64,000 nt of DNA, taken from contig DYEO01000008.1 of the NCBI GenBank assembly GCA_020725665.1, positions 62,001 to 126,000 of the forward strand, read 5' to 3'. This document shows positions 36,935-46,134 of this stretch, in pieces (positions within the stretch are counted from its first letter, which is position 1; every line of letters starts with the position of its first letter). Below the pieces are notes generated by a model. The model saw only the letters and a list, made by a program, of their open reading frames with translations, did no database searches and was not told the DNA's origin. Made by a program: the position numbers and the translations under genes. The stretch is from Dethiobacter sp. (GTDB lineage: Bacteria; Bacillota; Dethiobacteria; DTU022; UBA8154).

Positions 36935-37045
36935 CGCAATGAAATAAACCCCAAGCACGAACAAGTGCGCCTTGCCGTACCGGCAAGTCTTCAAATGTTT
37001 TATCCGGTTCTCACATTCTGACTCCTGGCTCCTGGCTTCTGTCCT
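36935..37045 (-). repeat. Decayed S23-like repeat element, copy E
   Basis: CCAGGAG tandem units, then an ATGTGAGAACCGGATAAAAC / ATTTGAAGACTTGCCGGTAC segment and GGCGCACTTGTTCGTGCTTG, parallel to copy C. The S23-like frame is broken by a stop right after the initial ATG. The AI-2E permease gene ends inside it. Confidence 0.6.
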
Positions 37046-38084
37046 TATGAGACTTTTCATTTTGGCCCCGTTCATCCCGAAAGTACTCAAGCAGGCTCCG
37101 GGCAATGCCGGCCAGCGGCGTGGAAAGAATTATTCCCAAAAAACCGGCCAGCTGCTGACCGATGAGCAGGCAGACGATAACCGTTATAGGCTTGAGCCTG
37201 ACCGCCCGTCCCAGCAGCAGGGGTGAGAGGACAATTGCATCAATGCCCTGCACGAAAAAGTAAATAGCGATAATGATAATCGGGGAAGGGGTATGGGGGG
37301 AGAAACTGAGCAACAGGGCCGGAATAGCGGCAATATAGGGCCCGATATAAAGGATAATATTGAGCACCCCCGCCAAAACACCCAGCAGTAGGGCATAAGG
37401 GACGCCAAAGATCATCAGGATACTTCCCGTCATTACGCCGACAGAAGTACAGCGTATGATATTTCCCCGAATATAACCGCCGAAATTACGGTCCACAATA
37501 CTCATGATCGCTTCAGCATGATCCTGGTAAACAGCGGGTACCAGTTTGATTACGGCACTGCGCACACTCTGAAAATCGAAAAGGAGATAAAAAACAATGA
37601 AAAGCACAAAGAAAATGTCCACTGCGCTGGATACCATGGATATGCTGATTAAGGCCACCTCGTCAACGAGGCGGGGAATATTGGAAGGAAAATTGATAAT
37701 GAACTCCAGGTGTTCCCGTTCCAGGCCAAATGCCAGTAAATACTCCGTAAATTCTTCGACATAGAACTGGATCTGCCTGGCATAATAGGGAATATCCCTG
37801 ATAATCTCCTGGATCTCGTTCTGTACTACAGGCACAACCAGGCTTACCAGTGTGGTCATGAGCAAGAGAAAGAGCAGGAAAGTCAAAATAACAGCCAGAG
37901 TATGGCCCAGGCGCAGCTTCACTTTGCAAAACCCGACAATGGGGTAGAGAACGTAAACGATTAGCAGGCTAATAACCAGAAGCTTGAGCACCCAAATAAG
38001 CTGTGCCATAACCCAGGCAAGAAGAAAGAGCAAAGCAACAAAGGCAGTTACTTTACAGGCTCCGTTCTTTGTTAATTCCGACAT
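37011..38084 (-). CDS. AI-2E family transporter (permease)
   Basis: Membrane protein with about seven to eight hydrophobic segments and the family's central DYFLSPLLLG-like region (VQGIDAIVLSPLLLGRAVRL). Members export small molecules or act as ion exchangers; the AI-2 name is historical and the substrate is unknown. ATG 38084 with AAGGA eight bases upstream is preferred to GTG 38090. The C-terminal RSQEPGVRM is encoded by repeat copy E, giving a foreign tail. Confidence 0.85.
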   Translation of the reverse strand: MSELTKNGACKVTAFVALLFLLAWVMAQLIWVLKLLVISLLIVYVLYPIVGFCKVKLRLGHTLAVILTFLLFLLLMTTLVSLVVPVVQNEIQEIIRDIPYYARQIQFYVEEFTEYLLAFGLEREHLEFIINFPSNIPRLVDEVALISISMVSSAVDIFFVLFIVFYLLFDFQSVRSAVIKLVPAVYQDHAEAIMSIVDRNFGGYIRGNIIRCTSVGVMTGSILMIFGVPYALLLGVLAGVLNIILYIGPYIAAIPALLLSFSPHTPSPIIIIAIYFFVQGIDAIVLSPLLLGRAVRLKPITVIVCLLIGQQLAGFLGIILSTPLAGIARSLLEYFRDERGQNEKSHKDRSQEPGVRM

Positions 38085-38154
38085 CGCCACATTCCTTTCT
38101 AGCTTACCTCCCTTGGGCTCCCCATACCCCGGCGGCTGTTCTTTTGCTTACCCC

Positions 38155-38346
38155 TTAATTCTCCTCGCTGTCCTGTGCCAGGATCTCCCGGACCCTGCGC
38201 TCAAAGCGCTGCCGGGGTAAAAGGACGCTGCGACCGCACTTTAAACACTTTATGCGAAAGTCCATGCCCACGCGAATAATGCGCCACGTATCCCCGCCAC
38301 AGGGATGACCTTTTTTCATCCTGACGATCTGTCCAACAGCGTACAT
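38155..38346 (-). CDS. DUF951 family protein
   Basis: A 63-residue protein with the DUF951 pattern VGQIVRMKKGHPCGG...WRIIRVGMDFRIKC..CGRSVLLPRQRFE. Two or three cysteines suggest zinc or RNA binding; function unproven. ATG 38346 has GGGAG nine bases upstream. In many Firmicutes this gene lies close to parB/noc and rpsF, as here. Confidence 0.88.
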   Translation of the reverse strand: MYAVGQIVRMKKGHPCGGDTWRIIRVGMDFRIKCLKCGRSVLLPRQRFERRVREILAQDSEEN

Positions 38347-38390
38347 CAGCTTAATCTCCCGCAACTGATCAGTCTAAGATCCGACTCATG

Positions 38391-39044
38391 TCAGCCTTTT
38401 GTTTTTTGAAGATGCGCGGAAATATCGGCAAACACTTCATCTATAGCCCGGGCACCGTCCACGGCATGATAGAGATTTTTACGCTGGTAAAACTCGATTA
38501 GGGGAAGCGTCTGTCTGCTGTAAACATCCAGCCGTTCTTTTACCGTCTCCACAGTGTCATCACTGCGCTGGTACAGTTCACCGCTGCAATGATCACAGAT
38601 ATTGCGCACCCGTGGGGGATTAAATTTAATATGGTAAGTGGATGAACAGTTACGGCAAACCCGCCTCCCTGTAAGGCGGCTGAGAAGTTCATCTGCGGCC
38701 ACGTCCACATTAATCACTGCATCGTTCTTTAACTGCAAGTCTTTCAACACATGTTCCAGAGCCTCCGCCTGCTCTACAGTACGGGGAAAACCGTCAAGCA
38801 ACACCCCGCCGGCACAGTCGGGCTTGGCCAGCCTTTCCCTGATCATACCAATGACTATCTCATCAGGGACAAGCGCGCCCCGATCCATGTATTCCTTCGC
38901 TTTTTTTCCCAGTGATGTTTCATCCTTCACAGCGCTGCGCAGGATATCGCCTGTGGAGATATGCAGCAGGTTAAACTCCCGCGTCACTCTCTCCGCCTGC
39001 GTCCCCTTACCGGCTCCTGGGGGGCCCATTAAAATAACCAGCAT
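38391..39044 (-). CDS. adk: Adenylate kinase
   Basis: Interconverts ATP plus AMP with two ADP. The 217-residue long-type enzyme has the P-loop GPPGAGKGTQA, DGFPRTVEQAEAL, and a zinc-binding lid with CRNC and CDHC. ATG 39044 with GGAGG upstream. Adk normally sits in the secY ribosomal operon; its location here could mean a second copy or a relocated one. It stands divergently from yyaC across 237 bases. Confidence 0.95.
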   Translation of the reverse strand: MLVILMGPPGAGKGTQAERVTREFNLLHISTGDILRSAVKDETSLGKKAKEYMDRGALVPDEIVIGMIRERLAKPDCAGGVLLDGFPRTVEQAEALEHVLKDLQLKNDAVINVDVAADELLSRLTGRRVCRNCSSTYHIKFNPPRVRNICDHCSGELYQRSDDTVETVKERLDVYSRQTLPLIEFYQRKNLYHAVDGARAIDEVFADISAHLQKTKG

Positions 39045-39281
39045 TTTAAGGTTACCTCCTTGAATAATCTCCTCATATTAAAACTTCTCTCAATCTCCCT
39101 CTACCCGGTATGTCATGCTCCCATGTGTGAGAGTGTAATCTGCAAGCACATATTTTTTTCCACAATGTGCAATACTTAAATTATATGTAAAAGAAAGTTC
39201 TGCGGGGTGCGTTTCCGCATAGGGAACAAATTTTAACGTTCAGCATCAGCTTGCCAATAGCAAAAAGGGGATCCTGACAAT

Positions 39282-39860
39282 TTGACTGCTAAAAGCGATC
39301 CTGTTTGCTCCGAAATTTTAACCATCAATCCCACGGACCCGGAGGGTTTCGTTCTCTTCGTTCGCCGGCTCAGCGAACTGCTACAGGATTTGGATCATCT
39401 TTTCCCTCCCCTGATCATACTCTGTATCGGCAGCGATCGTTCCACCGGTGATGCCCTGGGTCCCCTGGTCGGCAGTATGCTCACAGGTATGAAAATGCAG
39501 GATGTTGTCGTTTACGGCACCCTGGAGACTCCGGTTCACGCCCTTAACCTGGAACAGACATTTACTGCCTTAAGAGTGCGGCACGGCGAAAGGGTAATCC
39601 TGGCTGTGGATTCATCCCTGGGTGCAAAAAAAAACGTGGGCTGTCTCCAACTGGGTATGGGCAGTATTCGTCCCGGTGCCGGTGTGCATAAAAAATTACC
39701 GGCCGTGGGTGATTTTTTTATTACCGGGATTGTCAACGTGGGAGGCTTTATGGAATTTCTGGTCTTACAAAGCACCAGGCTTGGCGTCGTTCTTCCCCTG
39801 GCCCGCTTCATCAGCAGCGGAATAATGCAGGCCCTTTTCCGCTCCGGCTTCCGGCAGTAG
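39282..39860 (+). CDS. yyaC: Spore protease YyaC-like protein (DUF1256)
   Basis: Member of the GPR-related YyaC family, found in spore formers. The 192-residue protein shows LIILCIGSDRSTGDALGPLVG and VILAVDSSLG, matching the fold of spore germination proteases. TTG 39282 is preceded by AAGGGGAT. It is a lone plus-strand gene, divergent from adk. The 237-base intergenic region contains GCACA/TGTGC arms (39146-39170). I could not fit a forespore sigma promoter with confidence. Confidence 0.85.
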   Translation: MTAKSDPVCSEILTINPTDPEGFVLFVRRLSELLQDLDHLFPPLIILCIGSDRSTGDALGPLVGSMLTGMKMQDVVVYGTLETPVHALNLEQTFTALRVRHGERVILAVDSSLGAKKNVGCLQLGMGSIRPGAGVHKKLPAVGDFFITGIVNVGGFMEFLVLQSTRLGVVLPLARFISSGIMQALFRSGFRQ

Positions 39861-39864
39861 CCAC

Positions 39865-39928
39865 GGGGACGGTTCCATCGCCTTCCTACGGCCCTTAGCT
39901 GTGCTCAGGGGACGCTCGAACCGTCCCC
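39865..39928. repeat. GGGGACGGTTC inverted repeat
   Basis: GGGGACGGTTC (39865-39875) and its complement GAACCGTCCCC (39918-39928), separated by 42 bases, lie between convergent yyaC and bactofilin genes. They could form a bidirectional terminator-like stem. A CGCTAATTGCTAATT unit follows. Confidence 0.65.
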
Positions 39929-39979
39929 ATGTCACCGCTAATTGCTAATTTGTCGTGCTATTAAGTCCGACTAATTCAG

Positions 39980-40513
39980 CTAGCGATTTTTACCCCGACT
40001 CCTTTCCGCAACAGCTTTATCCCTGGCGGCATTATCCTTGCCGCCGGTTCCATCCTCCTTTTTTTCGTTAATCTCTATTATTTCCCTGTTTTGCTTTTCC
40101 CCATGCTCATGTATCTCATGGTTGACATGTTCCCCTTTATTTTCAGTGTGTACCCGTTTATCCTCCCGTATTTTCATCTTACAATTTCCAGTCAGGACGG
40201 CACCGTCTTCCACTGCTAACGAGCCCACTTCCGCGTCGCCGACGAGTACTCCCGTGCTGCGGATATCCAGTTTCCCCTCCGTTTTTATGTTTCCCTCCAC
40301 TCTGCCGGCCAGAATCACATTAATACAATCAATACGGGCTTGCACCAGGCCGTCTTCTCCAATGATCACATCGCTCCGGGAAGTAATTTCTCCCTTAAAA
40401 CTGCCATCTATGCGGATACTTCCCTTGGACTGCAGGCTACCGCTCAGTACTGTTTCTTTTCCGATCAACGTTTCTATTTTTTGTGAAACCGTTATTTTTT
40501 GTTTACCGAACAA
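39980..40513 (-). CDS. Bactofilin (polymer-forming cytoskeletal protein)
   Basis: Bactofilins polymerise without nucleotide and scaffold cell-wall enzymes. The central domain (about residues 15-115) shows the repeated beta-helix pattern (GSLQSKGSIRIDGSFKGEI, AGRVEGNIKTEGKLDI, VGDAEVGSLAVEDGAVLTGN). A charged C-terminal tail of about 60 residues rich in Glu, Lys and His follows. It lies directly downstream of an M23 peptidase gene, a pairing known to shape cells in other bacteria. Confidence 0.9.
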   Translation of the reverse strand: MFGKQKITVSQKIETLIGKETVLSGSLQSKGSIRIDGSFKGEITSRSDVIIGEDGLVQARIDCINVILAGRVEGNIKTEGKLDIRSTGVLVGDAEVGSLAVEDGAVLTGNCKMKIREDKRVHTENKGEHVNHEIHEHGEKQNREIIEINEKKEDGTGGKDNAARDKAVAERSRGKNR

Positions 40514-40528
40514 AAGCTTCCACCTTTC

Positions 40529-41446
40529 TTAGGGCATATAGTCCCTGGGATTTACGGCAACGCCGTTTACAAAGACGGTATAGTGGAGATGTGGTCCCGT
40601 GCTCATACCCGTGTTGCCCATGTAGCCGATAAGCTGCCCTTTATTCACCGTATCGCCCCTGCTCACGGCAAATCCGGAGAGGTGGCCGTAAATGGTCTGA
40701 TAACCATACCCGTGGTCGAGCATAATATAGTTTCCAATACCGCGCCGGTAAACGGCAAAACTAACTTTGCCGTCAGCTGTCGCATAGATGGGTGTTCCCC
40801 GGGGTGCTGCAATATCTATACCGTCATGAAATTCCCTTCTCCCTGTAAACGGTGAACGGCGGGGACCAAATTCAGAGGTTACTCTCCCTCGCGTCGGCCA
40901 TATGGAAGGGGTGGACGCAAGCTCCCGTTTATACTCCAGGACCTCCTCTTTTAACTGTAACATTTCTTCCGTTCGCTGCAGGAGTAAATCCTGCAGCAGA
41001 GAAATATTCATCACGGTCCGGTCTATTACCTGGTTGCCCCCACGGCCGGGCAGGACCCGGGACAGGTTGTCATCGTTAAAGGCAATCGCTCCGAGGGAAT
41101 CCCTTTCGTTTCCCTGGGCAGGCGGCAATTCCACCATCCTGCGTACTTCATGCCCCAGATGCTCTACCTGTTCAACCTTGGCCAGCAATTCCTCCGTCGT
41201 GCTGGCCAAAAGGTCAAGTTGTTCACCGAGCAGACGGTTTTCCGCCCGCAGTTTTTCCACAGTAATATTGTCATCCGGAACTTTCCAGTAAGAATGAAAG
41301 GCTACAAAAGCCACCAGCAAGGAGACAACCACCAGCACACTGAGAAGTTGCAACAAGAACAGGGGAATGCGCAGGCTCAACACCGATTCTTCCGTATGGG
41401 GAATCACCATTAACGTAAAGTGGCGGCCCTTATTTTTCATGCTCAT
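40529..41446 (-). CDS. M23 endopeptidase with coiled coil, bactofilin partner
   Basis: Membrane-anchored peptidase: one transmembrane helix near residues 30-52, a coiled coil (about 60-105), and a C-terminal M23 domain with zinc motifs REFHDGIDIAAPRG and TGPHLHYTVF. The domain order resembles LmdC/MepM-type hydrolases that work with bactofilin, encoded 15 bases downstream. ATG 41446 with GGGAGG ten bases upstream; the TTG-opened frame to 41470 is rejected. Confidence 0.9.
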   Translation of the reverse strand: MSMKNKGRHFTLMVIPHTEESVLSLRIPLFLLQLLSVLVVVSLLVAFVAFHSYWKVPDDNITVEKLRAENRLLGEQLDLLASTTEELLAKVEQVEHLGHEVRRMVELPPAQGNERDSLGAIAFNDDNLSRVLPGRGGNQVIDRTVMNISLLQDLLLQRTEEMLQLKEEVLEYKRELASTPSIWPTRGRVTSEFGPRRSPFTGRREFHDGIDIAAPRGTPIYATADGKVSFAVYRRGIGNYIMLDHGYGYQTIYGHLSGFAVSRGDTVNKGQLIGYMGNTGMSTGPHLHYTVFVNGVAVNPRDYMP

Positions 41447-41527
41447 AATCCTTTTGCCTCCCGGCGGCAATTGGGGGGGTAAAACTGGCTTATTAATTCT
41501 TCTCCAGGAATTTGAAAATTCCTTCTT

Positions 41528-42214
41528 TTATAGTAAAAATAAAAGGCAGATATTTATAGGTATGGCCGGAAGCAGGCCGGCAACAGGGATGCGGGTTACC
41601 TTTAGCACATTCAAACCAATAGCCAAAATTAACAACCCCCCAACACCGGAAATTTCCACCGCCATCTCCGGTGTTAGAAAGGGGCTGATGATTAAGGCAA
41701 AAAAAACTATGGCGCCCTGGTATAAGAACACAGGAATGGCGGAGAGACAAATACCCCAACCCATAGCTGCGGCAAAAGGTATGGCTGCAGTACCATCAAG
41801 CAGGGCTTTAGTCGTGAGAATGCTATGGGTGCCGTAAAGACCGCTTTCCAGCGAACCCATGATCGCCATGGGGCCTATCCCATATAAAAGAGAAGCGAAA
41901 ATCAAGGCTTTTCCCATTCTTTCTCCGCCCTTCACCCGGGATTCCATTTTCTTTTCCCAGGCATTCAACCTGTTTTGAATCCCCAGCAATTCCCCCGCCA
42001 GGCCTCCCAGCACCAGGGAGAGAGTCATGATGAGTATGTTCTGCCCCTGCGTAGCCATCTGAAAACCGATGAGTAAAGTCACAAGCCCGAGCGCTTGCAG
42101 CGTTATCTCCTGCAGGGGGGCGGTAAAGCGCCTTCCCAGCAGTGTGCCCAGCAGGCCTCCAAAAATGATCGCCAGAGCGTTTGCAATTACGCCAAGGTAG
42201 TTGGCCAGGTACAT
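41528..42214 (-). CDS. DUF554 family membrane protein
   Basis: A 228-residue protein with about seven hydrophobic segments and the DUF554 features GVIANALAIIFGGLLGTLLG, LGLVTLLIGFQMA and YGIGPMAIMGSLESG. Possible transport role; unproven. ATG 42214 with AAGGAG upstream. It is separated from parB by the parS site. Confidence 0.85.
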   Translation of the reverse strand: MYLANYLGVIANALAIIFGGLLGTLLGRRFTAPLQEITLQALGLVTLLIGFQMATQGQNILIMTLSLVLGGLAGELLGIQNRLNAWEKKMESRVKGGERMGKALIFASLLYGIGPMAIMGSLESGLYGTHSILTTKALLDGTAAIPFAAAMGWGICLSAIPVFLYQGAIVFFALIISPFLTPEMAVEISGVGGLLILAIGLNVLKVTRIPVAGLLPAIPINICLLFLL

Positions 42215-42263
42215 CGCATATCTCCTTCAGCACAGCAAGGACTGATTGACCTTTCAGGTAAAT

Positions 42264-42279
42264 TGTTTCACGTGAAACA
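42264..42279. promoter_or_regulatory. parS centromere site
   Basis: TGTTTCACGTGAAACA, a perfect 16-base palindrome identical to the bacterial parS consensus bound by ParB. It lies 12 bases beyond the parB stop codon and about 8 kb from dnaA, the expected origin-proximal position. Confidence 0.95.
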
Positions 42280-42291
42280 TTTTATAAGGAT

Positions 42292-43173
42292 TTATTCCTC
42301 ATCTTTTTTCTCCCACAACAATATGCCGGCGATCCGCTCCAAATCTTCATCGCTGTAAAAGGATAATTCGATTTTACCTTCTTGCCCATATCTCTTTATT
42401 AAGACCTTTGTGCCGTATTGTTTGCGTAATTTTTCTTCCAGCTCTGCAATAAGCAATTCCCCCACTTCAGGGGTTTTGCCTATCGCTTTCCTCACATTTT
42501 TTTTCTTTTTCAAAGCGCGCAACAGCTTTTCCACCTGGCGGACATTGAGTTGCCTTGCAATAATTTCTGAGGCCAACCCCCGTTGCCTTTCGCCCTCCGT
42601 CAGGGCGAGGAGCGGCCTGGCTTGTCCCGGTGTGAGAATGCCCTGTTCCAGATAATTTTGCACCAGGGGATCCAGAGAGAGGAGACGGATTGCGTTGGCA
42701 ATGGCGGAACGGCTCTTGCCCAGCTTTGCAGCCAGTTCCTCCTGAGTAATACCATATTCCTGGATCAGGAGTTGTAAGGCATTGGCCTCCTCAATGGGGT
42801 TGAGGTCCTCACGCTGCAGGTTTTCGATAAGGGCGATGGCCATCAATTGTTCCGCCGGATAATCTTTTACCAGTGCGGGTATGGTTTTTAGCCCGGCCAT
42901 AGCAGCAGCCCGCAATCTCCGCTCCCCGGCAACAAGGATATAGGCATCTCCCCTCTTTTGCACGATTATGGGTTGAATTACACCGTAATTCGTTATTGTT
43001 TCCGCCATTTCCCTTAACTTCTCCTCGTCGAAATCCTTGCGCGGTTGGTTGGGGTTGGCATTGATTTTTTCCAGGGGCAACTCCACCGCTCCTGTCCCAC
43101 TATCCTCAGTTATAAAACTTTCTCCCCCAGGAATAAAAGCTCCCAATCCTTTCCCCAGCCTGCGTTTGCTCAC
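42292..43173 (-). CDS. parB: Chromosome partitioning protein ParB (Spo0J)
   Basis: CTPase clamp that loads at parS and organises the origin region. The 293-residue protein has the CTP-binding motifs (GERRLRAA, ENLQREDLNPIEEA) and a helix-turn-helix LGKSRSAIANAIRLLSLD with Arg at the specificity position typical of ParB. GTG 43173 overlaps the parA stop (GTGA), so the two are co-translated. Adjacent to a perfect parS. Confidence 0.96.
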   Translation of the reverse strand: MSKRRLGKGLGAFIPGGESFITEDSGTGAVELPLEKINANPNQPRKDFDEEKLREMAETITNYGVIQPIIVQKRGDAYILVAGERRLRAAAMAGLKTIPALVKDYPAEQLMAIALIENLQREDLNPIEEANALQLLIQEYGITQEELAAKLGKSRSAIANAIRLLSLDPLVQNYLEQGILTPGQARPLLALTEGERQRGLASEIIARQLNVRQVEKLLRALKKKKNVRKAIGKTPEVGELLIAELEEKLRKQYGTKVLIKRYGQEGKIELSFYSDEDLERIAGILLWEKKDEE

Positions 43174-43928
43174 CTTTCCAACACCTCCCCTGCCAGTTGT
43201 TTATACTCCTCCGCTCCCTTGCTGCGCGGATCATAATCCAGGATCGGTTCGCCGTGGCTGGGCGCCTCGCTTAGTCTCACATTGCGTGGAATAACTGCGT
43301 TAAACACCTTTGCCCCAAAATATTTTTTTACTTCCTCTGCAACCTGGGATGAAAGATTTGTCCGTACATCATACATGGTAAGGAGAACACCCATAATCTT
43401 CAGCCCTTTATTGAGATACTTCCTGATCAGGTCTATGGTTTTTACCAGTTGGGCCAATCCTTCCAGAGCGTAATATTCGCACTGTATCGGTATAAGAACC
43501 GCATCGGCGGCCGTGAACGCGTTAACGGTAAGCAGGCTAAGGGAAGGAGGGCAGTCAATAATCACAAAATCATACTTATCCCGTACCGGTTCAAGCAACC
43601 TTTTTAAGCGATGCTCCCTGGAAATGGTGGAAACCAGTTCAATCTCCGCACCTGCAAGCTTAATTGTGGCGGGAATTATATGCAGGTTTTTCTGCCGGGT
43701 GTTATAGATTACTTTCTCCACGGGGATTTCATTAATCAGGGCGTCATAGATGCATTTTCCTATTTTTCTTTTATCTATTCCCACCCCGCTGGTGGCATTT
43801 CCCTGGGGATCTATATCCAGAAGTAAAACTTTTTTACCGAAGGAAGCCAGGTAAGCGCTCAGGTTGACTGCAGTTGTTGTTTTACCCACCCCCCCTTTCT
43901 GGTTTGTTATGGCAATAACTCCCTGCAA
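43170..43928 (-). CDS. parA: Chromosome partitioning ATPase ParA (Soj)
   Basis: Deviant-Walker ATPase acting with ParB in chromosome segregation and DnaA control. The 252-residue protein starts GVIAITNQKGGVGKTTTAVN, with LLLDIDPQGN and IIDCPPSLSLLT following. TTG 43928 is preceded by GAGGTG at eight bases. First gene of parA-parB. Confidence 0.96.
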   Translation of the reverse strand: MQGVIAITNQKGGVGKTTTAVNLSAYLASFGKKVLLLDIDPQGNATSGVGIDKRKIGKCIYDALINEIPVEKVIYNTRQKNLHIIPATIKLAGAEIELVSTISREHRLKRLLEPVRDKYDFVIIDCPPSLSLLTVNAFTAADAVLIPIQCEYYALEGLAQLVKTIDLIRKYLNKGLKIMGVLLTMYDVRTNLSSQVAEEVKKYFGAKVFNAVIPRNVRLSEAPSHGEPILDYDPRSKGAEEYKQLAGEVLER

Positions 43929-44099
43929 AAAGCGTCACCTCGTTTAGACATTTTATTGTACGCTATGCCGTAAGGGGACATCACCGGCAAGAATACGCTA
44001 ATCTTTCTGCTAAATATTCGTGGGAACAAAAATATTTCCTGCTCTATTCCTTTCATCTTTTGCAATTTGTAAGTTATAAAGGACGGAGTAGACCAGATT

Positions 44100-44124
44100 A
44101 AAAAACGGGGATTTCGATCCCCGT
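44100..44124 (-). terminator. Intrinsic terminator after noc
   Basis: ACGGGGAT-CGAA-ATCCCCGT stem with a tetraloop, followed by six Ts on the minus strand, 67 bases beyond the noc stop. It separates noc from parAB. Confidence 0.85.
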
Positions 44125-44191
44125 GGCCTTGTTGGGTGGGCGGGTACGGGCCCCGTCCCGGCGTCATTTAATTCTGCTCCGCCTGTCAACT

Positions 44192-45049
44192 TTAAACTTT
44201 CAGCTGTTTTTTTCTTTCCTTTTCTTTTTTGGGAAGGCTGATACATATCTCCCAGCAGTCTTCTTTCTCTACTTCCTGAAGACTGGGGTTTAGGCCGGCC
44301 TTGCGGATCACCTGCACAGCCTGCCTGATCGTGTTGAGAAAAATACGCAGGTCTCTGACAATCACCTTGCGACGGCTTTTCTCTGCCATTTCCCCTTCCT
44401 TCTCTTGCGCCAACTTGCTGACCAGACTTTCTGTTTCGCTCACGTTCAGATTTTGTTGCAGGATGAATTCTGCAGCTTTCTGCTGCTTTTCCGGGGAATC
44501 CAGTTTTAAGAGGGTGCGAGCATGCCTTTCGGTCAATTTCCCCTCCCCAAGGAGGATCTTTATGGTAGGGGGCAATTTGAGCAGACGCAGTTTGTTTGCG
44601 ATAGTGGACTGGCTTTTCCCCAGGCGTTGGGCCAGTACCTCCTGCGTAAGGTTAAATTCCTCAATCAGCCGTTTATAACCCTGGGCCTCCTCGATAATAT
44701 TCAGGTTTTCTCGCTGCAAGTTTTCAATCAAAGTCACTGCAGCAAGGGAACTTCCACGGTAATCCCTGATAATCGCCGGGATCTCCTGCCATTTCAGCAG
44801 TTTGCAGGCCAGGTAGCGCCTTTCCCCGGCAACAATGCTGTAACCCTCTTCCTCCTGGGTTACGATTATCGGTTGCAACATACCATATGTCTTAATGGAT
44901 TGGGCCAATTCCTGAATTTTTTCCTCATCAAAGTTCTCACGAGGCTGGTAGCGGTTACTGCGGATCAGTTGCAGGGAAATCTTTTTAACTTCCTCCGCAG
45001 TCTCCAGCTTCTGACCCGGTTCACGAAATTTTCCCCGCAAATCCACCAT
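44192..45049 (-). CDS. noc: Nucleoid occlusion protein Noc
   Basis: ParB-family CTPase that prevents septation over the chromosome. It shares GERRYLACKLL, ENLQRENLNIIEEA and the helix-turn-helix with ParB. It carries the four residues that distinguish Noc from ParB: Gln in LGKSQS, Lys in TIANKLRLL, Lys in RLLKLP and Arg in TERHAR. The C-terminal DLRIFLNTIRQAVQ is also Noc-like. The short basic N-terminus could be the membrane-targeting helix. ATG 45049. A matching binding site lies at 19617-19630. Confidence 0.92.
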   Translation of the reverse strand: MVDLRGKFREPGQKLETAEEVKKISLQLIRSNRYQPRENFDEEKIQELAQSIKTYGMLQPIIVTQEEEGYSIVAGERRYLACKLLKWQEIPAIIRDYRGSSLAAVTLIENLQRENLNIIEEAQGYKRLIEEFNLTQEVLAQRLGKSQSTIANKLRLLKLPPTIKILLGEGKLTERHARTLLKLDSPEKQQKAAEFILQQNLNVSETESLVSKLAQEKEGEMAEKSRRKVIVRDLRIFLNTIRQAVQVIRKAGLNPSLQEVEKEDCWEICISLPKKEKERKKQLKV

Positions 45050-45385
45050 CTCGCCATCACCCGTCTTTGCAAAAGTTATGCTCTTCTATCCGGAGAGATC
45101 TTTTTCCTATATGATAAAATATTTCGACAAGCTCCTTTTATTTCCTTCTCAAGCAGGGCAAATTTTTTTAAAGCATGTACAAGGGGCGGGTCCCGTATTC
45201 CGGCATGCGTCAAAAGTTAAAAGCCAAAAGTCAAAGGCTGGAAAAATGAGTTTACCTGTTATTTTGGCCTCCGGGAACAGCAGCTTTATCTGTAAGCAAA
45301 CACTTTTACTAAATAACTTTTTTACTAAATAACTTTTGACATGGATTTGGATTCTAGTAATGAATGTAAATGCTTTTCCCTGTCT
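45050..45385. other. Intergenic stretch between noc and rsmG
   Basis: No gene seen. It contains a tandem GTCAAAAGT/TAAAAGCC-type unit (45210-45235) and a direct repeat of ACTAAATAACTTTT (45308-45337). The AT-rich part near 45100-45150 probably holds the noc promoter, but no hexamer pair stands out. Confidence 0.5.
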
Positions 45386-46114
45386 CTACTTTGCTCCCCG
45401 CAGGCGAAAAGGCCTTTTTTGCGGCATGCCCACTCTACGGGGAAAACGTGCCTCTGTCTCCCTGACCTTCTCAAAAATAAGAATGCGCCGCTCCTTGCCC
45501 TGGGGCGGGAGAGTGTAGGAGATTTCCTCACGCAATATCCCGCCGCAACAGGCGATTATCTCTTGCGCCTCTGCCAATTCTTCTCCGGCAGAAGGCCCTT
45601 TAAACGCCCAAAAATAACCGCCCCGCCGCACCAGTGGAAGAGCGAGTTCTGCCAGTACTACAAGTGATGCCACAGCCCGTGCTGTTACCCAGTTGTAAGT
45701 CTCCCTTCCCTTACCCCGGCCCATCTCTTCCGCTCTTAGCTGCAAAAAATGTATATCTGAGAGGTCCAGACAGGCAGTAAGCCTTTTTAAAAAAGTCATT
45801 TTCTTCAGTGATGCTTCCAACAGGTAAAGTCTTAAGTTAGGGCAGAATATTTTAAGAGGCACCCCGGGAAAACCGGCGCCGCTGCCCAGGTCCAGCAGTT
45901 CTTCTGCCGGACATCCGCCTGCTATGGCCACACCTGAAAGGGAATCCAGAAAATGATCGTAGAGTACAGCCTCCTCCCCGCAGATACGTGTCAGGTTGTA
46001 CTTTTTGTTTTCCGCCTGCAGAAAATTATCATAACGGCCAAGCAGTTCTGCCTGCCCCGCGCTGAGCTTGATCCCGCACGCTGCGGCCGTTTCCATAATC
46101 TTAGAACTATCCAT
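45386..46114 (-). CDS. rsmG: 16S rRNA guanine-527 N7-methyltransferase RsmG
   Basis: Methylates G527 of 16S rRNA (formerly GidB). SAM-binding LLDLGSGAGFPGVPL, YNLTRI and VTARAVASL are conserved in a 242-residue protein. ATG 46114. It follows mnmE by 20 bases and precedes noc, the classic mnmE-(mnmG)-rsmG-noc order, but mnmG is absent between them. Confidence 0.95.
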   Translation of the reverse strand: MDSSKIMETAAACGIKLSAGQAELLGRYDNFLQAENKKYNLTRICGEEAVLYDHFLDSLSGVAIAGGCPAEELLDLGSGAGFPGVPLKIFCPNLRLYLLEASLKKMTFLKRLTACLDLSDIHFLQLRAEEMGRGKGRETYNWVTARAVASLVVLAELALPLVRRGGYFWAFKGPSAGEELAEAQEIIACCGGILREEISYTLPPQGKERRILIFEKVRETEARFPRRVGMPQKRPFRLRGAK

Positions 46115-46134
46115 CTCCTGTTACAGCTCCCCGT

